A stretch of DNA of 64,000 bases from the NCBI GenBank assembly GCA_027574665.1, contig CM050655.1, forward strand, positions 5,518,001-5,582,000, read 5' to 3'. Origin of the DNA: Rhynochetos jubatus. Lineage: Eukaryota > Chordata > Aves > Eurypygiformes > Rhynochetidae. Under the pieces are notes generated by a model that was given only the letters and a program-made list of their open reading frames with translations, was not told the origin of the DNA and did not search any database. The position numbers were made by a program, and so were the translations under genes. Shown here piece by piece: positions 39,301 to 51,300 of this stretch (position 1 is the stretch's first letter; every line of letters begins with the position of its first letter).

Positions 39301-42300
39301 TAGTCTGCACCGTGGCAACAGCAGAATCATGAAAATCAATTAAATACTCCTTAATAAAGTCAGTTTAAATCCCAAATGCAGACTAAGCTGGATGAGCTGA
39401 CGCTTAGAGGTATAAGAAGCATCCTTGTTCCCTCTTGCCATCCCTCAGCCATGGATGTGGCAACCTCCAGGTGACAAAAGCCAAGGTGGGGGTGACTCCT
39501 CGTGCTGCTCCGGGCAGTTGTGTAAAAGCACAGCTGCCTACGTGTTCAGAGAGAGTTCAGCGACCAAACAAACTGTTTGTTTGGTTTCTTTCCTGAATTG
39601 TTCATCCCCATCTATTCATAACTGCTCACAGAATCCGTGGAATTCATTGTGTGGTTTGCATCTTCAAAACAAATGAAACAACAGTATGTCTAAACCAAAC
39701 AAACGCCAATCCAAAATACAGCCAGCAGGCCAGGGCGCATGAGCAACCTTCGAGGCTGAAGTGTGTGTATACTCTGGAGGGCTCAAAAAATGTGGATGCA
39801 GGGGGAACACATTTAAATTTCAGGGAATAATAGAATTCCCAGGGAGATTTCTTATAAAGGGGGGAAAAAAAGGAGAAGTATTTAAGCAATGATTATGCTG
39901 CAATTTTTCTTCCAAATGTGCCGTGCCATGGGGATGCCGTGCCAGCAAATCGTGTTTTCCAACATGGTAACGTGCTGCTCTGGCTGTGGTGGTGCCAGAC
40001 GCCCATCCCAGGAGCTGCTCCCTCCGGAGCTCGGCTCTCCAGCCAGCCTGGCCACGAAGGTTTTGCTAGTGCGTTTGAGGAAAAAAGGCAACTCAGAAAA
40101 CTTAAAGGTTTTGGCAAGGAGTGGCTGTTTGAGACAAAAGTCCTTTTTTCCTGATTTTTTTGGTTAGAGGTTGTCAAAAAGCTGTGGTTAGGTGCTTGTA
40201 AAGCAGAAAACACCTTTGCATAGTCAGCATAGAAAACCGTGCTGACTTATTGTCCTGAAAAGGGGTCAAACACAAACCGGTAGCATTTCAACCAGTTCAA
40301 TGCACCTCCTGACAGGAGGGCCACGGGGACGGGTGTTTCATTGCACACTCCCGCCTCACGTTCCTTGTGGCTCTGCGCCAGGGCCACCGACACAGCTTGT
40401 GGATGCTAGCGTTTAAATAGCCGGGGCGATCTTTCCACACCCTCGTCCCACACCAGGGATCCCAAACACCTTCTCCACCTCTCAGGGCTTTTAATCTCAC
40501 AGTAGCCCTCAAATCTGTCCGAGCAGCCCCAGCAAGCTGAGAAAGGATCGCGTTAAAAATGACAGCAAGAAAACGTAAAAACCGTGAAAACAACCTGGCA
40601 ACAGGAGGAGCACCCCAGCTGGGGGGATAGCAGGCAGGACTCGGGCACTGACCCACCTTTTTGGCTCCCCTCCCTCGAGGCATTTGGGAAGGAGATAAGA
40701 ATCCCAAGGGAGAAACGGATGCGTCCACTCGGATGCAATATCCTGCTCGGGTGCTGCAGGGCCGGGGCTCAGCCCACGCTGCCCAGGGGTTTGCCCCTGC
40801 TGCAGCCATCCCCGCCACCCCCTCGTCCGCACACCCAGGTCCTGCCCTTCACGACGTTTCCTCCATCTGCCGACCAGGCAGGGGTCAGGACGTGGGAAAT
40901 CCTGCCGCCTCCTGCCAGCTGGCCCTGCCGCCTCTGGGTGACACAACCTGGGTGGGAGCCAAAGCCCAAGTTTCTTGCTGGCCTCCTCCAGCAGCTGCCA
41001 CTGTGCCGAGGGGTCCAGCCAGCACAGGAGGGGTGCACCCAAGAGGGCGAGCAGAGGGTGAGCAGGATGCCTGCACCCAGGCCACTGCTGCACCTTCGCT
41101 CTCACTGCCCACCCTGCAAGAAGGGGAAGAGCAGCAACATTTCTGAGTTGCAGCAGCTCCTGCTGGCATTTCCGTAAGGTCAATGGGAGCTGAAGGGAGC
41201 ACCCAAGTGGCTTTCCCTGCGCCCTGGGCTGGGGCAGGTAGGGGATATGGGTGAGGTTTTGTACCAGAAGAAATGCCCAGGGGACATTCCCTTGCAAAGC
41301 CTCAAAGGCATTCCCAAGAGGACCCCAGTTCCTGGCCAACACCAAAATCCTTTCAGCTGCTCCACACCAGCCCCTGTAACAGCAGAAGGCACACTGGTTT
41401 GTGGCAGGGTTGTGCAACCTCCTCCTGACCACCAGTCCTGGTCCCCAGGAGCCCACGGGGCCAGAGCTGCCTCCCCCTGCAGCCCAGCTCCCTCCTCTGC
41501 CCCCAAAGTGCTGCCACGGGGAGGGATGGAAAAGCCATTCGGCATCCCTCCGAGCCGCTTCCCTGCTTCCACGGCTGACCGCCTCCAGTGCTGCGGACTC
41601 CCAACCTGCCCTGGGAGAAACGGGACCAAAACAAGCATTGTGGGGGCAGAGGGAAAGGAGCCAGCCTGTTTTTTCTTTTTTTTTTTCTTTTTTTTTTTTG
41701 TGAAGGGATATTGAAGACTGGAGCAGAGAGCCAGCAGAGTGAAAAACAGCCACGTGGGGACTGTGAAAATAGGAGCTGAAGAGAGGAAGATGAGAAAGGG
41801 CTAATAAAGAGTGTCACAGTATATAAAATACACAAGCCCCCACCCCCGCCAGGAAGGCTGTGGGAGGGGGTTTTGGTGGTAATCCCTGGCTGCTTGAGAC
41901 TGTCCAGGCAGACAGGGTCTGGATCTGTAACTGGGTCTGGATTAGACCAGGAAAGCTTAGGTTTTCACCCTGTCAACCTGAAACACAATGCTTTTCCCTC
42001 ACACTGCTTTGTTACTACGTGGCAGAAATCAAGGGAGGTCGGCTGGCTGTGAGAGGATCCTCCAGTCTCAGGTAGCTCTCCCAAGCTCTCAGCCACATCC
42101 AGATCCCATATGGAAAAGAAATGTTTCCCTCATCTGAGCAAAAGTCACAAGGTGAGGAAACCAGACCCATGGGCCCACAAACATCTGTTCAGCTTCAGAA
42201 AAACACCCCAGGTCTCACCCTAGAACGCTACGACCTCGGATCAAAACCTATGCTCAGCTCCCCATCCAGGCACAGGGTCTGGGAGTGGTGAATAGCTGGG

Positions 42301-45300
42301 CACAGTCGTTGCTGCCGTTAAGGCTTTGAGGCCCTCTCCCACCCAGTACCAAGTTGTCCCAGGTCAGTCTGGCACACGGTGGGGACAGAAGGAATCACAC
42401 AGGTTACCTATCAGACAAAGGGAACAGAGCCATTAATTACCCAGGAATGTTGCGCTAACCTTGGGGGTTGCGTTCTCCCCACTGAAACACTGCAGGAGAA
42501 GCCCACTGCGACCTCTGAGCTCAAAAAAACACAACACCGAGGAGCAACATCTCGCTTGCAGGTAGGCACACCCAGCCCCAGTACAAGTGATCTGAAGTAG
42601 CAGCTTCCCAGACGAAGGAAACTTTTATTTCCTTATCGTTTGCTATAAATACAGCTGTGCTGTTTTCCTGACCGTGTTATTCCTACGGTCCTTATCACGT
42701 GTGCCACAACGCGGTCTTCTTGCACTCCTATTCCCAGCTTTCCCAAACCATTTATGTTCGCAACCCCCTGTGTCCTGAAGCTCTTCTATGGTGACGGGTG
42801 ACCCTGCCCAGGACCTCCACATCCGTACTGAACAGGTCAGCAAGCGAACTTGTCTTCCTTTTCCCCCTTCTTTGCCATGCAGGGAGCTGGCTGACAGTTA
42901 GGGATGAAGTCAAATGTCACTTCTGATAAACATTTATTTCTGGTGAGGAACACAGTGTGTTCACAGGCAGTGGAGCGGGCCAGTGAGAAGCAATGGGCAT
43001 GCGCCAAGTTTTGCAACATCTTGATGCTTCTCATTGCCTCTGAATACCTTGGTCTCCTGCAAGGGTCACGTTGTCTAGTCCTTAGGGCATTTTAAACACA
43101 AGGGGAAAAATGCACCAGGGAAAAGGATTCCCCAGGTCTCCAGCTGGAAGAGAGACCATCCTGAAACAGCACAACAGTGCTTTCAGGTGTCCTGCATTGC
43201 ATTGTCCTGGGGACCAAAGGGAAACACCCTGGTGCAAAGGTTCTGAGATGAGACAGCAGTTGACTGAAGGTGCCTTCATTTCTGCACTGCCCAAAGCCAG
43301 TTGAGACTTCAGCTGCCACAACATTAGCTTTGGGCCACAGCTTCACTTCCCCGATGGATTAGCTGGCAGGGCAGGGGAAACTTTTACAAATAGTTTCTAT
43401 GTTCATAGGATATTTGATGAAGACAAGCAAGTTTGGCAGGTAAAAAGGAAGCCTGAACCTTTGAGACATTTGTTGTTATTGTTCTTCTGAATCAAAGCTG
43501 TCCTCCAGAAATACTACAAGCTTAACGAAATGAGCAGGCACCCAAGCTTTATGAGAAATCCAGCACCGACTGCTGCCGTGGCCTCACAAGGAACGTGGGT
43601 ATCTGTGACCAAGGGTTATGATCTTGATGCTGAATTACTCAGGCAATTCATCTATCACGCACATGGTGTAGGAGGTCACATTCAGATGGCCTCAAAATCA
43701 GTTAATCTCTTTTTTCTTCGCCCTGCATTTAACTTCTAAATTTCCTTCTCCAAGCTGGCTCAGAAACACCAGGAGGATATTCATTCCTGTGGTTTTATGG
43801 CATTTATATGTCAAGTCTAGGCAGGAACTTGAAAATGGAGTAGGGCTATGATTTGTGTTCCCATTGAAGAGAAAAGGTTGAAATTTAAAAACAGTCAAAC
43901 TCAGGTTTGATCTGATTATTCGAGAAGCGATACTTAAAAGACATTTCATTTGTACAGTCTTTTAAATTTAAACCAACTTAGATCCTGTTGTTTCTTTTTG
44001 GGGCTAAAAAGAAAGTCCAACAATCCTGATCTGGGCTAGTCAAATGAGGCATTTTCCAAAATTCTGCAAATCTGGTTCCTGGATTTTAGTTCTTTTCCAT
44101 CAAAACGTGTATAGCTTTACCTCTTGCTTGTACAAGCTGCTACCTTACAAATCCGTTTTAGTCTGACATGAGACTGTACCTCCGATGTCTGTATACACAC
44201 CTAAATACACTGGTTACCAGACAACATTACCTACAGGAAAGACAGACCCCTTCATCATTTCACCCACCGCTATCCCACCACTGACAATACTTAAATACGA
44301 TTTGATACGTGCACCACCAGACACTGTGAAAGACCTCACACTGGGTACCAAAAAGGAGAAATGACAGAAAACGGAAATACCACTTTCAGATGCTCAGCCA
44401 GACACAACTTTCCCCGCCTCTTTCTTTTCAAGATGAGCTACTCCATTTGGATATACACATTCAAACTCTCCTAAAACTTCATCGACTTTGGACGTAAGTG
44501 GTAGCTGGCACTTCTCTATCTTTTTTTTCGGCACAGTCAAATGCATCAAAAGACAATGAGGAAGGCTGCATGATTCATAGTAATGGAATGAAATGCCATT
44601 CACAAATGTTTTTTCCATAGCAATTTGTCACTTATTGTATTGAAACCACTTCAGAAGATGTGTCTCAGAGAGCCTTTTGATATTAGCATGATTAAAAACA
44701 TAATGCAATTAAGCAATCCCATAATATTTCTGTATGTTATATGAGTGGGACCTCGAGTGACCACTTCATTCAACCACTTATAAATGGCCGCTTCTAACAG
44801 AAGGCTATTATTCTCCAAGATGCCTCAGATAGTTGTATAACTCCAAGGAATTCAAATCTTCTCACCCCAGAGGCATTTTGGCTCACCAAAATGTAGCTGC
44901 CCAGCTTTGGTGTTGGGTCTAGCCTAGCCTACGTGTCTCAAGCCCTTTCAAATCAGCCAAGAAAGATGCATCTCCCAAGAGCCATTCTGCTCGCTTCAAA
45001 ATCGATGTCTAAAATTAACGGGAACATTCACTCTCTAGGAGTCTTTTTCTGTTTATTGACTACGTAGATGCCTACCCAGATGTCTACCATTTTTCCTGCT
45101 GCATTTGTCATATGAACAGTTAGTATTTACATATGTATCCAACTTGTTACACACATCTCCCTACAGATTTCCTATACCTCAAGCACCCTGTTACGCAAGA
45201 ACGCAAATAACTTGGCATCCATATACCACACAGCAATAAAAAGGTTTTCAAGAGGGAGACAAAAAAGGCCCTTCTGAAGTGCTAGCCGTCCCAGATCCCT

Positions 45301-48300
45301 ACCTGCCGGGCAGTTGCATCGCTGGTGTGTGTCTCGAACTTCTCGATGTCTCGGCAAGTGGAACTTTAATCTCTGTCAAGGGAGGAAAAAATCCAAAGGA
45401 TTCATTAGTACCATTGAAACCAAAGCCTCAAATTTGTAGAAAAGCAGGACTGGGGGGATGCTGCCCAAGTAGAGATGGGAGAGACAGAGCAGAACAGTTT
45501 GGGAAGGAAGAAGGCATTAAAATTCATGGTCTTTAACTAGAAATGTGGAGTTTGATTGGAAGCAGGCTGAGGGAGTTTCGTAATGGCCTCCAAATGCGGT
45601 CCTCCTGACAGGCGTTACAAAATAGAGAGCCAGCAGTGGCAAATAAAGAGGTGACTGTGTCCTCATGAGAAACCCACATTTCTCAGAAGAGCCACTCAGC
45701 GGGCAAAAAACTAAGATCTGAAATGGGTACTCTTCCTCCCTGCGTCAGACTCTTCCTGCTCACGGAGACGCCTGGAGAGACAGAAGGGTCCTACTGAAAA
45801 ATTGCAGCTGAAGGTGGCCTGAAAACAGCAATGGCATTTCCTGAAACATTCAGAGGCAGCAAAGTTTAGTTTTTCTCCAAGTGCAGAACAAGATAAAACC
45901 CACCAAGATCTTCTACAAGGCGGAATAGTGTCAAAATATTCATTTCCAGTTAGTTTGGATTTCTAATGGTGCCAGCGTGTCAGTCTCCTGCTCTCTGCTC
46001 CCACCTGTGTATCTCTTAAAGGGGTGACAGGGTCCACCTGAGGCCACTGTGTCTTGTAAATGTCATTAAAAATGACCCATGTCCTAAGCAAAATGCACTT
46101 TAGGGACAGCATTCACACCGACCCTCATAGGCTTTATCAAAATAACCGTGATTTAGTCAAAAAAATGCAAATCAATCCAAACAGGTTATTCATTAATGCC
46201 TGTGAACCACACTTGGTTAATGATTTGAGATGATTTGAGAAGACTGATCTGCCAGGGTGCCTGTCCTAAGGCATCACTCCCTCTTCCTTTCTAACCCTTA
46301 AGCCCAACTGTTCATCCTGGTTGCATCTTCTTATTGTCCGACCGACTTCACAACCAGGGCCAACATTTTGAAAGCAATAGCCTCGTGTTGGGCTCAACAG
46401 AAGCCCATGCCCAGGATCATATAGAAATGACTTCATTTTCACAAGTAAATGAGCACCTTCCTGCAAAAAAATGCATCAGTTTGGGGAAAATTTCTTTTAG
46501 AGAGGAAAGAAAATAAAGCAACGTATTTGTGCCTGGGATGAGGGAATGCAGAACTGGCTGGAACACTTCCATTTTTCACTTTGAAGTGACTAGCTTCCTT
46601 ATTGTAAGTCAAAATCAATAAAGGTTGTTGTGACTGACTAGAAATTGAATCTTTTCAGGGCTTTCTTTTTCACGTGGTAGACCGAAACGTTTTGATAGTG
46701 ATTTGATTTGATATCAGGGTGAGGAGAGTGCTTCACGCGAGGAGAATTGGCAGTTCCCATACAGCATTTTATCTGTGTTTCCCTTCTCAGTTTAAAAGCA
46801 CAGACACGGGAATCTTTCCCTTTGGGCACGCTCCCATCTAGCTGCCACCCCCTCACGGCACGGCTCTGCCCCGCAGCGCTGCCCGGCTTCGAACGCTTCG
46901 TGCTAATGGTCAAACATGGGCACAAATAGGACGGCGGAGCCTTTATTTGGGTACTCGCACTGGTATGTAGACAACACGCCTTCCCGTTTCCATCTCCGCG
47001 TGTGCCAACCAAAACGTCTGAACATGAGACCGTCACATTTGGGTGGGGTTCCCATGTTTGGGAATGGGGCTTAGCAAAGGGAAGGTGATGGATTCACACA
47101 GGCAGGAGCAGAAAGTCGTTTCCTAAGCAGCGAGGATCCAACACACGGCAGAGGGGGCCCTTTGTGAGACAGAAATCTGCAGGGAAACATGCAACAGATC
47201 ACTGCCCCACCAAGTGCAGAGGCACGCCAAGGGGGAATGGCAGGGGTGGAAGGCAGAGTTCAGGTTTGCTGCAAGAAGCCTTGGTTGGGATGCTCTGCCG
47301 GCACCCAAGCTGAGGAGCAGCATAACAGGACTTATCAGGGGAAGTGATGACCCAGCAGGACTTGAGCGCAACCGGGAGAAGAACAGGAGTGATAGCGTTT
47401 TCCCATGTCTTTATCTATGGGGTTGGGGTAGTGGAAACACCTGGGACAACTAAAATAGTCTTCTCAAGGACAGGGGCCCCACGAGAGGGAGATGCTGGGC
47501 AGGGCTGGGAGCACACCCCCAAGCACCGGTGCCGTGCAGCCATCAGGCGCCCACTGTCATTGGGCATGTTCCCCATCCCCAGCCATCACAGTGCCTCCCT
47601 GGAGCCCAGGAGCTCTGCACATCCCTGGGGAGTGCAAAGGGCAGTGGTGTCGTGGGATTGCTCCCCTTCAGTGGGAGGCAAAACTTACCAGGAATTTAGG
47701 AGTGCCTGAAATTGGGTTTCCTGCACAGTCTATTAAACAAACATTGACTGCAACAGCAAAATCTTTGGCTTCTGGAGACCTCAGTTCAATTTTGGGTTGA
47801 GATGGTGAATCAAAACCAATTCCCAGTCTTTCCTGCTTCCCTCATTACCACGCTGCAAAATACCATCCGGTCCAGCACAAGAAGCTGGCAGTGCTCAGGA
47901 GAGCAAAAAGAAAGGGCTTTCCTCTAAAAGTGGCCTTTCCAAGAGAAAATTTCCATTCCCAGGCAACAGAAAATCGTTCAATTTTAGGTTAAGGTTGACT
48001 TGCGTAAGCAAAAATAAAAGACGGTGTTTGCCATCTCCTTTCTGGGATCTGAGGTTTGCTTTTTCACCTGGGTGACACCTAAAGCATGGAACATCAGAGC
48101 AGCAACTGGCTACCTCTTGCCCTGGCAGAAATGCTGAAAACACTTCTTAGAGAGATCTGCCAGCATATCCTGCTTGCTCTTTCCTGTCATGTTTTCCAGA
48201 GACACAATGGCTGCACCTTCCCCCTACACTTATGAAAGTGGTTGGAAACGCCTTTCCCAGCACCGGGGCCCACAGCTGAGCAGCTCCCACGTGGGGAATG

Positions 48301-51300
48301 AGCACCCCTATTTAGGGAGCCATCAGGCATCGCCGAGTGTGGAGGAAAGGGGAAAACCCTCTGTCTCCAAGAGGGCGAGGGCAGGAGGATCAGGCTGAAA
48401 CACGTGCTGGCAACGGGCAATAAAGCGAGCACGGGCTTCTCCCGTGGGTTTTGTCATCTCGCCACTAAGGTGACAGGGCAGGCTGGAGTGGACACAGCAG
48501 TGTCAGCAAGACCTCATCTGATGTTAAAGGACCATGGCTGTGGCCTCCTAAACCTGGCAAGTGTCTCTTTTGGATGGGCACTTGAGATTTGGTGAAAGAG
48601 AGGGCGCTTCTTCAAAGGGGACAGATTAATAGCTCTTTAGCAGACGTCGCTGTTTGCAGTCATCCGGGGAGGTGAAATCATTTCCCACCACTATCTCCAA
48701 CCGCTAAAAGAAACATGTCTCAAATAGATAATCTATTACAACCATCAGGAGGATTTCAAGGGCCGCTGGTTGTGTTAACTCTCATTGTTTTATCACCAAT
48801 TTAGCTGGTTTTTTCTTAAAGGCCCAGCTCCTGAAATTGCAGGACCATGTGGTATAAAGCAAAAGCAAGCAGCAAGCCCTCCTAGATGGAACAAAAAGCT
48901 TGGAAATGACACCATCTAGCTTGAAGGATTGCAGGCAGATGGAAGGAAACAAGACTTAGCTACCAGAGGAATTGGAAGGAAAAAAAAAATAGATCTCATG
49001 ATTTTGGGGTGGAAAATAATAAGCTAAAGATTGAGGCAGGGGATGCTTAGAGCAAGTTGCTGAACACGGGAAGCAGAATCGAGCAGTGTGCTTCAAGACA
49101 CTGAAGCAGAAGAGGAAAAAATAAAGATGTAAGTTGGGAAGGAAAGGGAGTTTTCAGGTGTCCCTCCTTTGCTTGGATAAGTAAGGAGGGAGTCACAGGG
49201 AAACAAGCCTACTGGGAAAGCAGTGAGGGTCAATGCTCCCTCCCCATCCGTGGCACAGCCACTGAATCCCTTGACCATCACGAAGGTCACAACAAATACC
49301 TTCAACACAACGTCCAGAGAGGCTGAGTGGACTCATCACAGTGCAGAGGGGAGGCTGATCTTCCCCCAGGCTTTGCAGGATAACTGCTGTTGTCTTACAC
49401 ACACACTCTTCTATCTCTACAAACACAAATTCTGCAGGGTGGGGGTTTTTTTCCTAACAGCAGCACTGAATCCCTCCTGCTCTCCATCCCACCGAGCTTT
49501 TGGCAAGCAAAATAGTAGCAAATGTTACCCAGCATGGGAAAGGACCTTGTTTTCTTCTTTGGAAAGCTTTGCCATTCCTGCAAATGCCACTAGTGAATTT
49601 ATTTGCACTTTTTGTATGAATTTCTGATGCCCCATAAATGCAAAGGAATTCCTACACGGAGCTAAGGTTCTCGCTGAACTACCTGCTTCTGGCCCATTCT
49701 ACACAGACATTTTTGTTGGAAAACTTACTCAACTTGGGCCTGCTAGAAAATTCCTCTCTGGTATTTGCTGACACCATGCAGAGGTTCACACCTCTGCTGC
49801 AAGCAAAGCAGCGCTGGTCAGGCTGCTTCTGGGAATGCATCTGCTGCCCTCTCCTTGTTCATCCTGAACCGAGATGGAAACACTGCCCCAGCCAGCTGCG
49901 GGTGCTCCAAAACTGGGCTCCAAGACCGGGAAAACAACTCCACGAGCTGGCTTAAAATTAACATTTTAAACAAGCCAACCCAGCTCCTCTCGCTGCCAGT
50001 TTGCTTTATTTTTGCTTGTCTGGAAGAAGGGCACCTAACAGGACTCTGGCATTCTCTACTTATCATTGCAACCCGTAGAGTGTCCCCACGGCTGCTCATA
50101 GACCCCTGGGCACCTCCAGGCACACACATGGCACAGTCTGGCGGGCAACACACACTCCAGCTCAGAGCAGTATGGGGTTTGAGTGTAACCTCAGCTAGCT
50201 CCCTCCATCAGCCCTCACAGACTTTGCTTTTTCACATCCCTCCAGCTGATGTTCACAGTCACCAGAGCTAGAAATGCCCTCCTGTGGCCATTGCTCCCCT
50301 CCCACCTCCCTGCCCAGCTCAGACCAGCTCCTTCGGAAGCTGGGGTTTCTTTCAAGTTTTGCTGTTTTATTTTGTGATGGATAACACTCAGCTGGCAGCT
50401 GTGAAACCCATTAAGGTCGAAACACCAGGAAACTCTGTGAGGATGTGGCAGTAAGAGTCTGAGCAGGGTGGAATGAATATCCCGCTTTCACATCCATCAC
50501 GGCAAACCTGGCCACAGCCCTTCTCCCTCCAGGTCCTGCACAGCACTGTCTCTTGCTTTCCTCGTTTTTCTTTTCCCATCCTTTCCCTGCTTCCCTTTCC
50601 TGGGTTTTTTTCTCTCCTCCTTGTCCCTCGCCAGCCAGTCCAGGAGACCCATCCAACTTAGCTCCACTCCAGACCAAATGAAAAGGAGGACCAGGGGGAT
50701 TTGTTTTTCTTTCCTAAGCAAAAGCCCCATATGCCACTCCACCGTCTGTCTCATGGCAGACCCCCACCCTGCACCCTGAGCCGCTTGGCCCATGCCAGTC
50801 CCTCTGGCTGAGGTGGGGGGGGGCAGCCCTGACATAGCTGGTTTAGGAGCTTAGCTGAAGCAGGCAGCAAAGGCAGGGAGGGTCTCCTCCCTGGGGGCTC
50901 AGCTCTCCTCCCCCCTGGACACCTAGGCCAGGCATCCCTGCTCCTCCTCCACAGGCTGCGCCACCTTTCTCCAAGTTATTTTTGAAGCTGTAGCCCAGCG
51001 GGGAGCCCATAATGCTGGTGGTACCCGGGAGCAAGTGCTGGCCCCTCAAGCAGTGGTTCCTGTCCCACTGGCTGCAGGGGAGGGGGCTGGGACCACCCCC
51101 AGGGATGCAGCAGGGGTTGCTCAGAAAACAGGGGTGCTGCCAGGCTCGTGGGCATCATGAGGGCCCCATTTCCTTGCTAAGCCAAGCTATAAAAAGGCGG
51201 AAAGGTGCCGCAGCCAGCAGAGCCAGCAGGACACAGGGGGTCATCCGGCCCCGGGCACCGCTCCCGGGAGGCATCCTGTGGCACGTCTCAAATCACTTGG

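Larger units (their letters stand above)
25487..45302 (-). other. COL13A1: COL13A1 intron 2 (19.8 kb, the largest in the window)
   Basis: This intron separates exon 2 from the 8-bp microexon. It contains two CR1 fragments, a CpG island, forkhead-like repeats, an A-rich block, a T-rich run and a GC-rich segment (about 40.5-41.7 kb) with long but unconvincing open frames. I see no additional collagen-like exon with splice sites. Confidence 0.8.
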
